DNA of 64,000 nt from the NCBI GenBank assembly GCA_963836145.1, contig CAWIIJ010000013.1:46614-110613 (forward strand), written 5' to 3'. The notes beneath the pieces were generated by a model. The model had not been told where the DNA came from and did not search any database. It saw nothing but the letters and a program-made list of their open reading frames with translations. Shown one piece after another: positions 34,947-44,166 of this stretch (positions within the stretch are counted from its first letter, which is position 1; every line of letters begins with the position of its first letter). Position numbers and translations under genes: made by a program. Source of the stretch: Palsa-360 sp963836145 (GTDB taxonomy: Bacteria; Acidobacteriota; Terriglobia; Acidiferrales; UBA7541).

Positions 34947-34948
34947 AA

Positions 34949-35128
34949 ATGAGTCGCGCCATGAAAAGAATTGCCGAGGCGATTGGATTGCTGAAGCAGG
35001 CCGGTTATGTCTTCTTTCATTTCGAGTATGGCAATGCACTGTTCGCCCGCGACGATCGTTCTCAGGCTTCGTTCTCCGCTTCAGTCGCGGGAACTCGTTC
35101 TGAGAAAGTTCTCGAACGCGCACGGTAA
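34949..35128 (+). CDS. Possible small protein (59 residues), unrecognised
   Basis: A short reading frame lies wholly between the flippase and methyltransferase genes, two bases after the flippase stop. It encodes a basic helix (MKRIAEAIGLLKQAGYVFFH) and a Ser/Arg-rich end. An AGGAG lies 13 bases before the ATG, rather far. No family resemblance was seen; it may be real or chance. Confidence 0.3.
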   Translation: MSRAMKRIAEAIGLLKQAGYVFFHFEYGNALFARDDRSQASFSASVAGTRSEKVLERAR

Positions 35129-35167
35129 TCTCCATTCGTTGTTAATCCCCGGGGAATCATTTCACGA

Positions 35168-35908
35168 ATGAATCTACGAGAGAAAATCAAGCAAATGCCT
35201 GTGGTTGGACCGACTACGCAAGGACTATGGCACATGGTGCGGCCCATTGTATTTCGCCTTGCAGAATTCCATTCTCCGAACTACTGGGACGCTCGCTATG
35301 CTGCCGGAGGCAATTCAGGCGCCGGGTCATACGGGAACCTGGCGACGTTCAAGGCGCACGTGCTGAATCATTTCGTTGCTGAGAAACACATCGACTCCGT
35401 AATTGAGTTTGGCTGTGGCGACGGAAGCCAATTATCGCTCTCTAAATATCCCCAATACGTGGGACTGGATATCTCACCTCGGGCCGTAACGCGATGCCAA
35501 GACCGATTTCGCGGAGATCTGTCGAAACGCTTTTTTGTGTACGATCGCCGCCATTTGAATACCGAGAAAGCCGACTTGGCTCTATCACTCGATGTTATTT
35601 ATCACCTGGTGGAAGATCCGATTTACTTGCGGCACATGCAGGACCTCTTTGAAGCGGCCGCTCGCTTTGTAATCATTTATTCGGACAACCAGGAATCTCC
35701 GCGCGATTCGCTGCACGTCCGGCATCGAAGATTCAGCGATTGGATCGAACAAAACCAACCCGGTTGGAGCCTGATTCGACATATTCCCAACAAATATCCG
35801 CCCGCGTTGGGCATGCAGCTGGGTTCCTGGGCGGATTTTTGGATTTATGGCAAAGAGTGCCGGCGGGCGAGAGCCACGCCCGCTGATCAGCCGGCCCGGC
35901 AATCGTGA
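35168..35908 (+). CDS. SAM-dependent methyltransferase of the EPS locus
   Basis: The protein has 246 residues. SVIEFGCGDGSQLSL at about residues 77-91 is the SAM-binding motif I, followed by YVGLDISPRAV (motif II acidic residue) and DLALSLDVIYHLVEDP (motif IV). The N-terminal WDARYAAGGNSGAGSYG resembles a group of class I methyltransferases found in polysaccharide and sugar clusters. It probably methylates a sugar hydroxyl or the chain end. Its ribosome site is weak. Confidence 0.8.
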   Translation: MNLREKIKQMPVVGPTTQGLWHMVRPIVFRLAEFHSPNYWDARYAAGGNSGAGSYGNLATFKAHVLNHFVAEKHIDSVIEFGCGDGSQLSLSKYPQYVGLDISPRAVTRCQDRFRGDLSKRFFVYDRRHLNTEKADLALSLDVIYHLVEDPIYLRHMQDLFEAAARFVIIYSDNQESPRDSLHVRHRRFSDWIEQNQPGWSLIRHIPNKYPPALGMQLGSWADFWIYGKECRRARATPADQPARQS

Positions 35909-36007
35909 AGCGCATCGCTATCGGGCCGAGCGCCGAGCGTTCTTTCGCCGGTTTATTTCTCTTCGATGGCCGCGTGATCTTGAACGATCTGTCGAAAGGC
36001 AAATGGG

Positions 36008-37276
36008 ATGCCTAGAGGAAGGCTAATTGAAAATGCGGCCCTGGGACTGGTCACTTTTGGGATGGCCGGTGGACTGTCGATCCTGTTTCTCTCCGGAACG
36101 GATTTCGATTACGTTGAGGGCAATGCGTTCGCCGAAGTCATTTTGGCTGTGCTCTATCTGGTTGTCATCGTCGTCGCCATCAGTCATCTCCGATCGACGT
36201 CCTCGGCCATCTCGGGGACACCGGTACTTCTTGCGCTGATCGTGCTGGCGTGGGGATCGGCAGCGTGGGCGGAGACGCCATCACTTGTCTTGAGGCGCTG
36301 CATCGCTCTTACGGGAACGAGCCTGCTCGGTGTGGTGTTGGCCGCTCGCCTCTCTTTTAATTCACAATTGCACCTGCTTCGCAGGATTTTCAGATTAGCC
36401 GCTGTTCTCAGTTTTCTTTGCGCCCTGTTCCTGCCGCAGTACGGTAAGGGCCTGGACGGAACATGGCAGGGCATTTTCGGTCAAAAGAATGGTTTGGGCG
36501 GAATCATGGCGCTCGCTGTTTTGGTGGAATGGCATCTGCCCGCGACAACATTCAAAACCCGGGCTTTTAAATTCGCCTGGTTGGGCGCCTACGCGACTTT
36601 GCTCGCGCTGTCTGACTCCATCACCGCATTTATCTGTGTTTCCTTCACGCTCGCGGCTATTGCAGTCTTTAAAACTTTGCGATGGAAGTACAGAGTCCCG
36701 TTACCGCTATTGTTTGGTTCAGGCGCCTTGGGGGTGGTAGCGCTCGTTCCGGTCCTCATTGCCAACTTGGATTCGATCATGCCGCTCTTCGGTCGTGCGG
36801 GCGACCTGACGGGGCGGACGGAGTTGTGGAGTTTTCTGGTTCCGGTAATTCTCAAGCAAGTTTTTCTCGGCTACGGCTATTCCGGCTTCTGGGAGGGTGC
36901 ATCGGTCGAGTCGGAAATTATTTACAAGCACATTGGCTGGAAGGCTATGTATTCCCACAATGGGTACCTGGAAATGGTGCTCAGCCTCGGATTGTTGGGG
37001 CTGATTCTAATCCTATTATTCGTCGGAACGGGCATTAAGCGGGCGCTGGCCGTAGCGGAGAACCAGAAATCGATTGAAGACCTCTGGCCTCTAGCGTTCC
37101 TTCTTTTCTTTCTGGTTCATAATCTGGCTGAATGCACGATGATGTGGCAAAACAAACTCGAATGGGCTCTTTGCATCGCGACGGTGCTCGGATCCGACAC
37201 GCGAGTGCGGCAGGCTTTGGCCGAGAACGATGATGAAGTCGATTTCATGCCTGCTTCTGAAGAGGAATATGTATGA
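36008..37276 (+). CDS. O-antigen ligase/polymerase family membrane protein (Wzy- or WaaL-like)
   Basis: The protein has 422 residues with ten to twelve membrane helices. The large periplasmic loop before the last helices has AGDLTGRTELWSFLVPVI and MYSHNGYLEMVLSLGLLG, the fingerprint of the O-antigen ligase domain family. LRRCIALTGTSLLGVVL near residue 100 also fits. In a Wzx-containing locus without another candidate it is the likely polymerase. Its stop overlaps the next start (ATGA). Confidence 0.85.
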   Translation: MPRGRLIENAALGLVTFGMAGGLSILFLSGTDFDYVEGNAFAEVILAVLYLVVIVVAISHLRSTSSAISGTPVLLALIVLAWGSAAWAETPSLVLRRCIALTGTSLLGVVLAARLSFNSQLHLLRRIFRLAAVLSFLCALFLPQYGKGLDGTWQGIFGQKNGLGGIMALAVLVEWHLPATTFKTRAFKFAWLGAYATLLALSDSITAFICVSFTLAAIAVFKTLRWKYRVPLPLLFGSGALGVVALVPVLIANLDSIMPLFGRAGDLTGRTELWSFLVPVILKQVFLGYGYSGFWEGASVESEIIYKHIGWKAMYSHNGYLEMVLSLGLLGLILILLFVGTGIKRALAVAENQKSIEDLWPLAFLLFFLVHNLAECTMMWQNKLEWALCIATVLGSDTRVRQALAENDDEVDFMPASEEEYV

Positions 37277-38478
37277 AAACCGATCTTCGGCCAACCGTCG
37301 TCGTGTTTTGCGATCACCTCTTATATCCTTCGGAAACATTCATTCGTGCGCAGGGCCAAGCATTACGCCGATTCAGCGCGGTGTACGCCGGATCCCGGAG
37401 AGTTCGTGGACTGGAGCTCCCCGCCCAGAGCACGTTCACGATTAGTGGTGGAGACACGATCGGACGAGCCCGTGAAGCGCTTTTCAAGCTTTTCGGAACT
37501 GCTCCCGGCCTGGTGCGGAAACTGCGCGCACTCGACCCAGTCTTGATGCACGCGCACTTCGGCCCCGATGGATTGCGCGCCCTTCCCTTGGCGCAACGCC
37601 TTGGCCTGCCGCTCATCGTGACATTTCACGGATCGGACGCGACAGCCACCGACATTCGCTTCGCGAAATCTTCATATGGATACCGCCGCTACCTGGAAAA
37701 AAAAGATGTTTTACAGCGCGGGGCCAACTTATTTATTGCCGTTTCTGAGTTCATCAAAAACAAAATACTGGAGCAGTCTTTCCCGGCGGAGAAGGTTCTT
37801 GTCCACTACACGGGAGTGGATACCAAACTTTTCTTTCCTGCCGGAAGCGGGGATGAACCCATCGTTTTATTTGTGGGCCGCCTGGTGGAAAGAAAAGGGG
37901 CCAATTATTTGATCCGAGCGATGGCGGAGGTGCAGAAAGAACATCCGGAAACCGAGCTGGTTGTGATTGGGGACGGGCCTCTTCGTCACGATCTTGAAAG
38001 ACAGGCCAAGAACAGTCTTCGGAGGTACAGATTCCTTGGTGTGCAGGGTCCCGAGACAGTGCGCGATTGGATGGGCCGGGCGGCCGTGTTTTCCCTCCCC
38101 AGCGTCAAGACCCGTTCGGGAGAGGAAGAAGCATTCGGGATGGTTGTTGCCGAGGCCGCAGCCATGCATAAGCCCGTGGTCGGGTTTGCCTCCGGCGGAA
38201 TTGTTGAGGCAGTTCAACACGGTGAAACCGGCCTCTTAGCCCCCGAACGGGATTGGCAGACGCTTGCGGAACATCTGTCTCTGTTAATGAACGAGTCCCG
38301 TTTGCGCCAAAAATTCGGGGTGCGCGGCCGTCAACGCGTCCTTCGGCTATTCGATCTGGACACGCAAACGAATGCACTGGAAAAACACTACGAACAACTC
38401 ATCGAGACGTACCACCGCAAAGAGCTAGGGGAAATCTATCAGTTGGCAGCAGGAAACGAATCATGCACAGGGTCTTGA
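37273..38478 (+). CDS. Glycosyltransferase family 4 protein
   Basis: The protein has 401 residues. The N-domain has HAHFGPDGLRALPLAQRLGL and VTFHGSDATA. The C-domain has IVLFVGRLVERKGANYLIRA and EEAFGMVVAEAAAMHKPVVG, in which the E-x7-E donor motif is clear. This resembles colanic-acid-type WcaL/AmsK enzymes. Sugar specificity is unknown. It is coupled to the polymerase gene upstream and overlaps the next gene by 16 bases. Confidence 0.85.
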   Translation: MKTDLRPTVVVFCDHLLYPSETFIRAQGQALRRFSAVYAGSRRVRGLELPAQSTFTISGGDTIGRAREALFKLFGTAPGLVRKLRALDPVLMHAHFGPDGLRALPLAQRLGLPLIVTFHGSDATATDIRFAKSSYGYRRYLEKKDVLQRGANLFIAVSEFIKNKILEQSFPAEKVLVHYTGVDTKLFFPAGSGDEPIVLFVGRLVERKGANYLIRAMAEVQKEHPETELVVIGDGPLRHDLERQAKNSLRRYRFLGVQGPETVRDWMGRAAVFSLPSVKTRSGEEEAFGMVVAEAAAMHKPVVGFASGGIVEAVQHGETGLLAPERDWQTLAEHLSLLMNESRLRQKFGVRGRQRVLRLFDLDTQTNALEKHYEQLIETYHRKELGEIYQLAAGNESCTGS

Positions 38479-39656
38479 TCATTCAGGCGCTGATGAAGCG
38501 GTTCCGAGTTCCGTTCTTTTCCCAACTCCATGCTGCCCTGGGGCGGGACGGCATCGACCTGAGAGTGGCCTATAGCGCTCCCAATCGAACCCACGCGCTC
38601 CGTCAGGACAATGTCGATCTGTCCACGGACATTGGATACAAAGTGCCGGCGCGCTGGCTGGGACAACGATTGATCTATCAACCGCTGCGCCGGGAAATCA
38701 TTCGAGCCGATTTGATCATTGTCGGCCCGGAAAACAAGTATCTCAATAATCTTTGGTTGCTTCCGTATTCTGTTTTGGGTTTGAAGACGGTAGCGTTTTG
38801 GGGACTTGGGCCGAATATGCATCCGGATCATCGTTCTGCGATATCGGAGTGGGTCAAGGAAAGACAGGTAACTTCTGTTGACTGGTGGTTTGCATACACG
38901 GAGAGCGTTGCCGCAAAGCTCCGGCGGCATGGCGTGTCGGCCGACCGGATCACGATCGTTCAGAACGCTACGGACACCACCGAGCTTCGTCGTCTGCTTG
39001 CAGATATCTCTGAGGAAGAGACTACCCAGGCGAAGAAGGATCTCACCGGAAATGCCGGAAGCAAGGTTGGGCTTTACTGTGGCCGTTTGGAGCGTGCCAA
39101 GGCGCTGCCCTTCTTGCTGGAGTCAGCGCGTCTCGTGAGGCAGCGCTGTCCGGAATTTCACCTCGTGATCGTTGGCAATGGACCTGACCGCGCGTGGCTC
39201 GAGCAAGCCATCGCAAGCGAATCATGGGTTCACTACATGGAATCGAAATGGGGTCGCGAAAGTGCGCTGTTCTACAAGATGTCTGATCTTTTTTTGTTGC
39301 CAGGCTCCGCGGGACTCGCGATTGTGGATAGCTTCGCAGCCGGCTTACCGCTGATCGCCACGGACTTGCCTTCGCATCCACCGGAAATCAGTTACCTGCG
39401 CGATGGCGAGGAAGGCAGAATCACCGCTCACCGTCCGCAAGACTTTGCGAGTGCTGTGATCGAAGTGCTCGCAACGCCGGGCTTGATTCTCAAACTGCGT
39501 CGGGGCGCCGCGAACGCCGGATCGAAGTACACGATGGAAGCAATGGTCGAGAATTTCAGTGGCGGCGTCAAGAAGTGTCTGGCGAACCGCCGCGGGACTA
39601 CTTCTAAATCTACTATTGGCGTTCCACGGAAAGCCGAACGCGATTCGGTTGTGTAG
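38463..39656 (+). CDS. Glycosyltransferase (GT4-like, GT-B fold)
   Basis: The protein has 397 residues from ATG 38463, which has AGGAAA eight bases upstream and opens with the Rossmann strand HRVLIIQALMKRFRVPFF. The C-domain shows VGLYCGRLERAKALPFLLE and then SDLFLLPGSAGLAIVDSFAA, matching the donor region of a GT4 subgroup whose second Glu is replaced by Asp. It ends in a basic, Ser/Thr-rich tail that may be disordered. Donor and acceptor are unknown. Confidence 0.8.
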   Translation: MHRVLIIQALMKRFRVPFFSQLHAALGRDGIDLRVAYSAPNRTHALRQDNVDLSTDIGYKVPARWLGQRLIYQPLRREIIRADLIIVGPENKYLNNLWLLPYSVLGLKTVAFWGLGPNMHPDHRSAISEWVKERQVTSVDWWFAYTESVAAKLRRHGVSADRITIVQNATDTTELRRLLADISEEETTQAKKDLTGNAGSKVGLYCGRLERAKALPFLLESARLVRQRCPEFHLVIVGNGPDRAWLEQAIASESWVHYMESKWGRESALFYKMSDLFLLPGSAGLAIVDSFAAGLPLIATDLPSHPPEISYLRDGEEGRITAHRPQDFASAVIEVLATPGLILKLRRGAANAGSKYTMEAMVENFSGGVKKCLANRRGTTSKSTIGVPRKAERDSVV

Positions 39657-39778
39657 AAGCAATCGCCGATATGGCTAGTCATCCAGACTTAGTCAAACTT
39701 CAGAGGCAACAAACGCTCGCTATTCAAGACTTTGAATGTCGCGTCTAAACCCGCTGCAAAAAAAGTACTCGATATTGT

Positions 39779-39910
39779 CATTCCGAGCAGAGCGAGGAAT
39801 CTCTCTTTCTTTCCTGATAGTTAAGCCCAGGAGAGATTCTTCGCTCCGCTCGGAACGACAAGCGCAGGCGACTTTTTCCGCAACCTGTGAAGCCGCGACC
39901 CACAAAGATC
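39779..39910. repeat. Dispersed palindromic repeat, copy B
   Basis: The order of blocks is the same as in copy A (27064-27200): CATTCCGAGC, AATCTCTC, GAGATTCTTCGC, CTCGGAACGAC, then CTTTTTCCGCAACCTGTG and AAGCCGCGACCCAC. The palindrome arms, CATTCCGAGC and GCTCGGAACG, are better preserved here. It occupies most of the gap between the last clustered glycosyltransferase and the GDP-mannose dehydrogenase gene. Confidence 0.75.
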
Positions 39911-40039
39911 ATTCATGAGCTCGTTCGATAGCTTTTCATCACATTTTGTGAATTGTCCCCATTTTTCCAGACCGACATTTCCGCACTTTCGCCAGCAGAT
40001 CTCGAAACGCCGAACCTCGGCGACAGGAGGAGCGCATCC

Positions 40040-41392
40040 TTGAACATTAGCGTCTTTGGATTGGGATATGTGGGTTGCGTGACGGCCGCTTGTTTGACCC
40101 GCGACGGGCACCGCGTGATTGGCGTCGATATCGACTCACGCAAGGTCGAGGCGGTTGCCCGGGGACATGCTCCCTTTGTCGAACCGGCGCTGGGGGCGTT
40201 ACTTGCCGAAGCAAAGGAGCGGGGTAGGCTGTCAACGACGACCGACGAAGTGCAGGCAGTCGCGGAGAGTGACTTGGCATTGATCTGCGTCGGTACACCC
40301 TCGGACCGCAACGGGGAAATCAGGCTCGACTATTTGCGAATCGTGCTCACTTCGATTGGCAACGCTCTGCGTGATCAGAAGAAACCTTTCATCGTGGTGC
40401 TGCGCAGCACGGTGCTTCCCCACATTCTGGAAGAGGTTTTAATTTTCACATTGACGAAAGCCGCGGGGAAGGCCCTGGGCGACGACCTTCAATTCTGTTA
40501 CAACCCGGAATTTCTCCGTGAAGGCACGGCGGTTCACGACTTTTATAACGCGCCGATGGTTGTGATCGGGCATAGCAGCGAGCGAGCGGCAAATGCTGTC
40601 GCGCAACTATACGCAAACGTTCGCGCGCCGGTTGTCCTTACGGACATCAACACTGCTTGCATGGTGAAATATGTCAGCAACGTGTTTCATGCGCTCAAAG
40701 TCGCGTTTGCAAATGAGGTAGGGCAGCTCAGCGAGGCGCTGAATGTCGATGGCCGCCTTCTGATGGAAATCGTTTGTCAGGACACCAAACTGAACATCGC
40801 GCCCACTTATTTGAAGCCGGGATTTGCTTTTGGGGGTTCTTGCCTGCCGAAGGATTTGAGAGCAGTGGTCGCCGAATCGCGGCACCGCTCCCTGACCCTT
40901 CCGGTAATCCAATCGATCTTGCCGAGTAACAAGGCGCACTTGGAAACGTGCATTGAATCCGTGGTTGAAACGGGAGTCAGAAGCGTTGGGCTCCTCGGCC
41001 TCACGTTCAAAGACGGGACGGATGATCTGCGAGAGAGCCCCGCGGTGCAGCTTGCGGAAACTCTCATCGGCAAAGGCATACAAGTGTCGATTTACGAGCC
41101 CGCGATTTCTTCCGGTTCCATTCACGGCGTTAACCGCCGTTTTATCGAGGACAATATTCCCCACGTTTGGAAGTTGCTGACGGATCTCCCAACCCTCGTG
41201 CGGAGTAGCGGCGTGGTCGTGGTTCTAAAGAAACTTGGCGACGCCGAGCGGCGGGCGTTGCAAGAATTAGGCCCACACCAGACGTGCTTTGATTTTGTAG
41301 GCGCGCTCGGCCGCCAGGAGTTGCGTGCCCCCACAGTTGTTTTCGGTGTGCCGAATGGTGACCGCGGCGTAGCGGCCGTAAGCGTCATTTAA
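40040..41392 (+). CDS. GDP-mannose 6-dehydrogenase-like (AlgD-type) sugar nucleotide dehydrogenase
   Basis: The protein has 450 residues. TTG 40040 is the start because a perfect AGGAGG lies nine bases before it and the Rossmann strand begins at once (NISVFGLGYVGCVTAAC); the upstream ATG 39953 overlaps no such signal. The catalytic stretch DTKLNIAPTYLKPGFAFGGS, continuing into the Cys of SCLPKDLRAV, matches AlgD rather than Ugd, as does PFVEPALGALL near the start. It should produce GDP-mannuronate. The call over UDP-glucose dehydrogenase is inference from these motifs. Confidence 0.75.
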   Translation: MNISVFGLGYVGCVTAACLTRDGHRVIGVDIDSRKVEAVARGHAPFVEPALGALLAEAKERGRLSTTTDEVQAVAESDLALICVGTPSDRNGEIRLDYLRIVLTSIGNALRDQKKPFIVVLRSTVLPHILEEVLIFTLTKAAGKALGDDLQFCYNPEFLREGTAVHDFYNAPMVVIGHSSERAANAVAQLYANVRAPVVLTDINTACMVKYVSNVFHALKVAFANEVGQLSEALNVDGRLLMEIVCQDTKLNIAPTYLKPGFAFGGSCLPKDLRAVVAESRHRSLTLPVIQSILPSNKAHLETCIESVVETGVRSVGLLGLTFKDGTDDLRESPAVQLAETLIGKGIQVSIYEPAISSGSIHGVNRRFIEDNIPHVWKLLTDLPTLVRSSGVVVVLKKLGDAERRALQELGPHQTCFDFVGALGRQELRAPTVVFGVPNGDRGVAAVSVI

Positions 41393-41414
41393 ACTGTGAT
41401 AGCAGGTTGCAAAG

Positions 41415-42644
41415 ATGAAATCGTTGTACCTTCATTTCGGCCTGATATTTGCCCTCATCGGCAATTTGTTCGCATTTGCGGCGGACTCCGGGCAGCTCAC
41501 GCCTCCAGCGCGGCCAATTCCGGCAAGCCTCTTTGGGATGCACATTCATCGAATCGGTGCGGGAACCCCGTGGCCGGCCGTTCCGATCGGAGACTGGCGT
41601 CTGTGGGACGCCCACGTGGCGTGGCCGGATCTCGAGCCAAGAAAGGGTCTATGGCGCTTTGACAATCTCGACAAATATTTGTCCGCCGCGGCAAGTAATC
41701 ACGCCGAAGTGCTGCTTGTGCTTGGGATGTCTCCCCGGTGGGCGTCGGCCCGTCCCGATGAGCGTTCCGTTTATGGGCCTGGGCTCGCCTCAGAACCAAG
41801 CGATCTTCAGGACTGGCGAGACTATGTGACCGCGGTCGTGAAACACTGTGGAACCCATGTGCAGACATACGAGATCTGGAATGAACCGAATTTGAAGCCA
41901 TTTTGGAGTGGCAGCACAGACCAACTGGTAATGCTCACGCGCGAAGCTGTACAAATTATTCACAGCACCAATCCACAGGCAATTGTCGTTTCTCCCTCGG
42001 CGACGGCAAGCTACGGCACCAAGTGGCTCGCGGAATTTCTCAGCAAGGGAGGCGGTCAATATGTGGATGTGATCGGATACCACTTCTACGTAAACCCCGA
42101 CGCTCCCGAGGCAATGGTGCCAATCATTCAACTAGTAAGGCAAATCATGGCAGCCAACGGCGCTGGCTCCAAGCCGCTTTGGGACACCGAGTCCGGTTGG
42201 GCAAAACCCAAGCCGTTCCCCTCGGAGGAGCTTGCCGCCGCATATCTTGCGCGGGCTTACATTCTCAACTGGGCGGCGGGTGTGCAGCGCCTCTATTGGT
42301 ATGCCTGGGACAATCACGCCTGGGTCACGCTTCAAACGGTGGAAGATGACAATCAAACGTTGAGGCCTGCGGGGCGGGCATACGGCGTCATTCAGAAATG
42401 GCTCGTCGGGGCGAGGATGGATTGGTGCAACCAGGATACGAATCACACTTGGCAATGTGAGTTGGATCGAAACGGTTCGATGCAATGGATCATCTGGAAT
42501 TCCGATCGAACAACGTCATTCGCCATTCCGCCATCCTGGCAAGTGAACTACGTCACCACTTTACTCGGGCAACCGCAGCGGCTCTCTGACTCCACTGTGC
42601 AAACTGGCCCGACGCCGTCGATTCTCAGCCCGTCCGCGCCGTAG
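41415..42644 (+). CDS. Secreted glycoside hydrolase, GH39/clan-A-like
   Basis: The protein has 409 residues. The signal peptide LYLHFGLIFALIGNLFAFAA is followed by a TIM-barrel-like domain. YEIWNEPNLKPFW carries the acid/base Glu and KPLWDTESGW the probable nucleophile Glu, both in the positions of clan-A families such as GH39, which includes the Psl hydrolase PslG. IGYHFYVNP and QRLYWYAWDNHAW are further barrel strands. It is likely periplasmic and may trim or release polymer made by this locus. Substrate unknown. Confidence 0.75.
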   Translation: MKSLYLHFGLIFALIGNLFAFAADSGQLTPPARPIPASLFGMHIHRIGAGTPWPAVPIGDWRLWDAHVAWPDLEPRKGLWRFDNLDKYLSAAASNHAEVLLVLGMSPRWASARPDERSVYGPGLASEPSDLQDWRDYVTAVVKHCGTHVQTYEIWNEPNLKPFWSGSTDQLVMLTREAVQIIHSTNPQAIVVSPSATASYGTKWLAEFLSKGGGQYVDVIGYHFYVNPDAPEAMVPIIQLVRQIMAANGAGSKPLWDTESGWAKPKPFPSEELAAAYLARAYILNWAAGVQRLYWYAWDNHAWVTLQTVEDDNQTLRPAGRAYGVIQKWLVGARMDWCNQDTNHTWQCELDRNGSMQWIIWNSDRTTSFAIPPSWQVNYVTTLLGQPQRLSDSTVQTGPTPSILSPSAP

Positions 42645-42692
42645 GTTCACGCGACCCGCGGCAGATGTCTTTTTATTTTTCCCCATCTCCAC

Positions 42693-42716
42693 CGCCGTCT
42701 GTGATTCGCGACGGCG
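42693..42716 (+). terminator. Weak hairpin after the glycoside hydrolase gene
   Basis: CGCCGTC (42693-42699) pairs with GACGGCG (42710-42716) across a 10-base loop, 49 bases after the stop. No T run follows it, though T-rich sequence precedes it. It may be a weak terminator or an mRNA end. Confidence 0.25.
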
Positions 42717-42775
42717 TAAAGCAACCGAAATCAGGAATCGTTTCAGTAACCGCCGTATAGCGAAAGTGATTCCAG

Positions 42776-43969
42776 ATGGCGACACTCGAAGCGCTGCTCC
42801 TGAATCCGAAACCACCACACCGTCCGCCAACTGCGGCAGGGCGCAGCCGTTTTTACCGGCCAGAACTGGATGTCCTTCGCTTCGCGGCTTTTCTCAGCGT
42901 ATTTTTCTGCCATATTTTGCCGGCCGACAAGCCTCCGCGAGTGCGCGGTCTGTCATTCGTGGTTTGGAATTTAATTCTGGCGGTCAAAGACGCGGGAAAC
43001 TTCGGGGTCTGCATCTTTTTCTTGCTGAGCTCCTATCTGATCACCGAACTGCTGAGGAGAGAGCGATTGGAGACCCACGCGACTCATCTCCGGTCCTTTT
43101 ATATGCGCCGGGTGTTGCGAATCTGGCCTTTATATTTTGCGGTACTGGCCGTTTTCGTCGCCGGCGGGACTGTATGGACATCCATGCGCATAGAGCCTGC
43201 GCGAGAGCTCGCTTACACGCTGCTCGTGGGCAACTGGTATATGGTGATTTTTCCTCTTACAAGCGGACCGCTGCGCCACCTGTGGAGCATTTCGGTCGAA
43301 GAGCAGTTCTACATCACCTGGCCCTTCCTGATAAAAGTGGGCGGAATGCGAGGCATCAAGATAGCTTCTCTAGCCATGCTGCCGATATCGTATCTGACCA
43401 TTTTCTTCGCATCGATTTACCAAAGTCATCTGGATGTGACGGTCTGGCTGAACAGCGTGGTGCAATTTCAATTTTTTGCCCTTGGGGCGCTGCTCGCGAT
43501 CTATCTTTCCGGGAGAACTCCCGACCTTTCACGAGGCTCCCGAGCCGCGATGCTTTTCACTGGCCTGGTTTTATGGCTCGTTGCCAGTGGAGCATTCGGC
43601 ATCAAACGCGCTGGATTCACTCCGCATCCGATCGCAATGTGTGCGGGTTACGCAAGCGCCGCCCTTGGTTCCGTCCTGATTTTTCTTGCAGTGCTAGGTT
43701 TGGCCTCCGGCCGGCTTCCGGGATCTCTTGTCTATCTCGGGAAAATATCGTACGGCCTCTATGTGTTTCACGAAATGGGACTGTCTCTATCGCATCTCGT
43801 CCGCAAAGCGGCAGGTCTTGAATCGCACACGCCAACCCTGTTCTTACTTAATGTAGTACTGTCCTTGACGTTTACGATTATTTTGGCGGCATTCTCCTAC
43901 AAGCACCTGGAATCTCCGTTCCTACAATTAAAAAAACGATTTACGTTCGTTGAGTCCCGAACCGCCTAG
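42776..43969 (+). CDS. Acyltransferase family 3 (OafA/NolL-like) membrane protein
   Basis: The protein has 397 residues with about ten membrane helices. The family opening RFYRPELDVLRFAAFLSVFF, an early His in CHILPAD, the loop SFYMRRVLRIWPLYFAVL and the motif HLWSISVEEQFYITWPFL identify the acyltransferase-3 family. These enzymes transfer acetyl or related groups from the cytoplasm to polysaccharide at the membrane. It would decorate the EPS. The ribosome site is weak. Confidence 0.9.
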   Translation: MATLEALLLNPKPPHRPPTAAGRSRFYRPELDVLRFAAFLSVFFCHILPADKPPRVRGLSFVVWNLILAVKDAGNFGVCIFFLLSSYLITELLRRERLETHATHLRSFYMRRVLRIWPLYFAVLAVFVAGGTVWTSMRIEPARELAYTLLVGNWYMVIFPLTSGPLRHLWSISVEEQFYITWPFLIKVGGMRGIKIASLAMLPISYLTIFFASIYQSHLDVTVWLNSVVQFQFFALGALLAIYLSGRTPDLSRGSRAAMLFTGLVLWLVASGAFGIKRAGFTPHPIAMCAGYASAALGSVLIFLAVLGLASGRLPGSLVYLGKISYGLYVFHEMGLSLSHLVRKAAGLESHTPTLFLLNVVLSLTFTIILAAFSYKHLESPFLQLKKRFTFVESRTA

Positions 43970-44166
43970 AGCCAATCTTTTTGGAATTGTCTTTCTGACT
44001 GGATACCGTCAAGCCATCTCATAAAGAGGTCTGTGGTCGCGGCTTTAGGCGCGACGTCAGAACCTGCGCGAATCCAGGCCTTCAGGCCCTGGCGTTTTAA
44101 GGTTGCGCGTCGAGCCAGCATTTATGAGATGGCTTCTGGAACTTCCGAGCTAGCGCAGAGGCTTCC

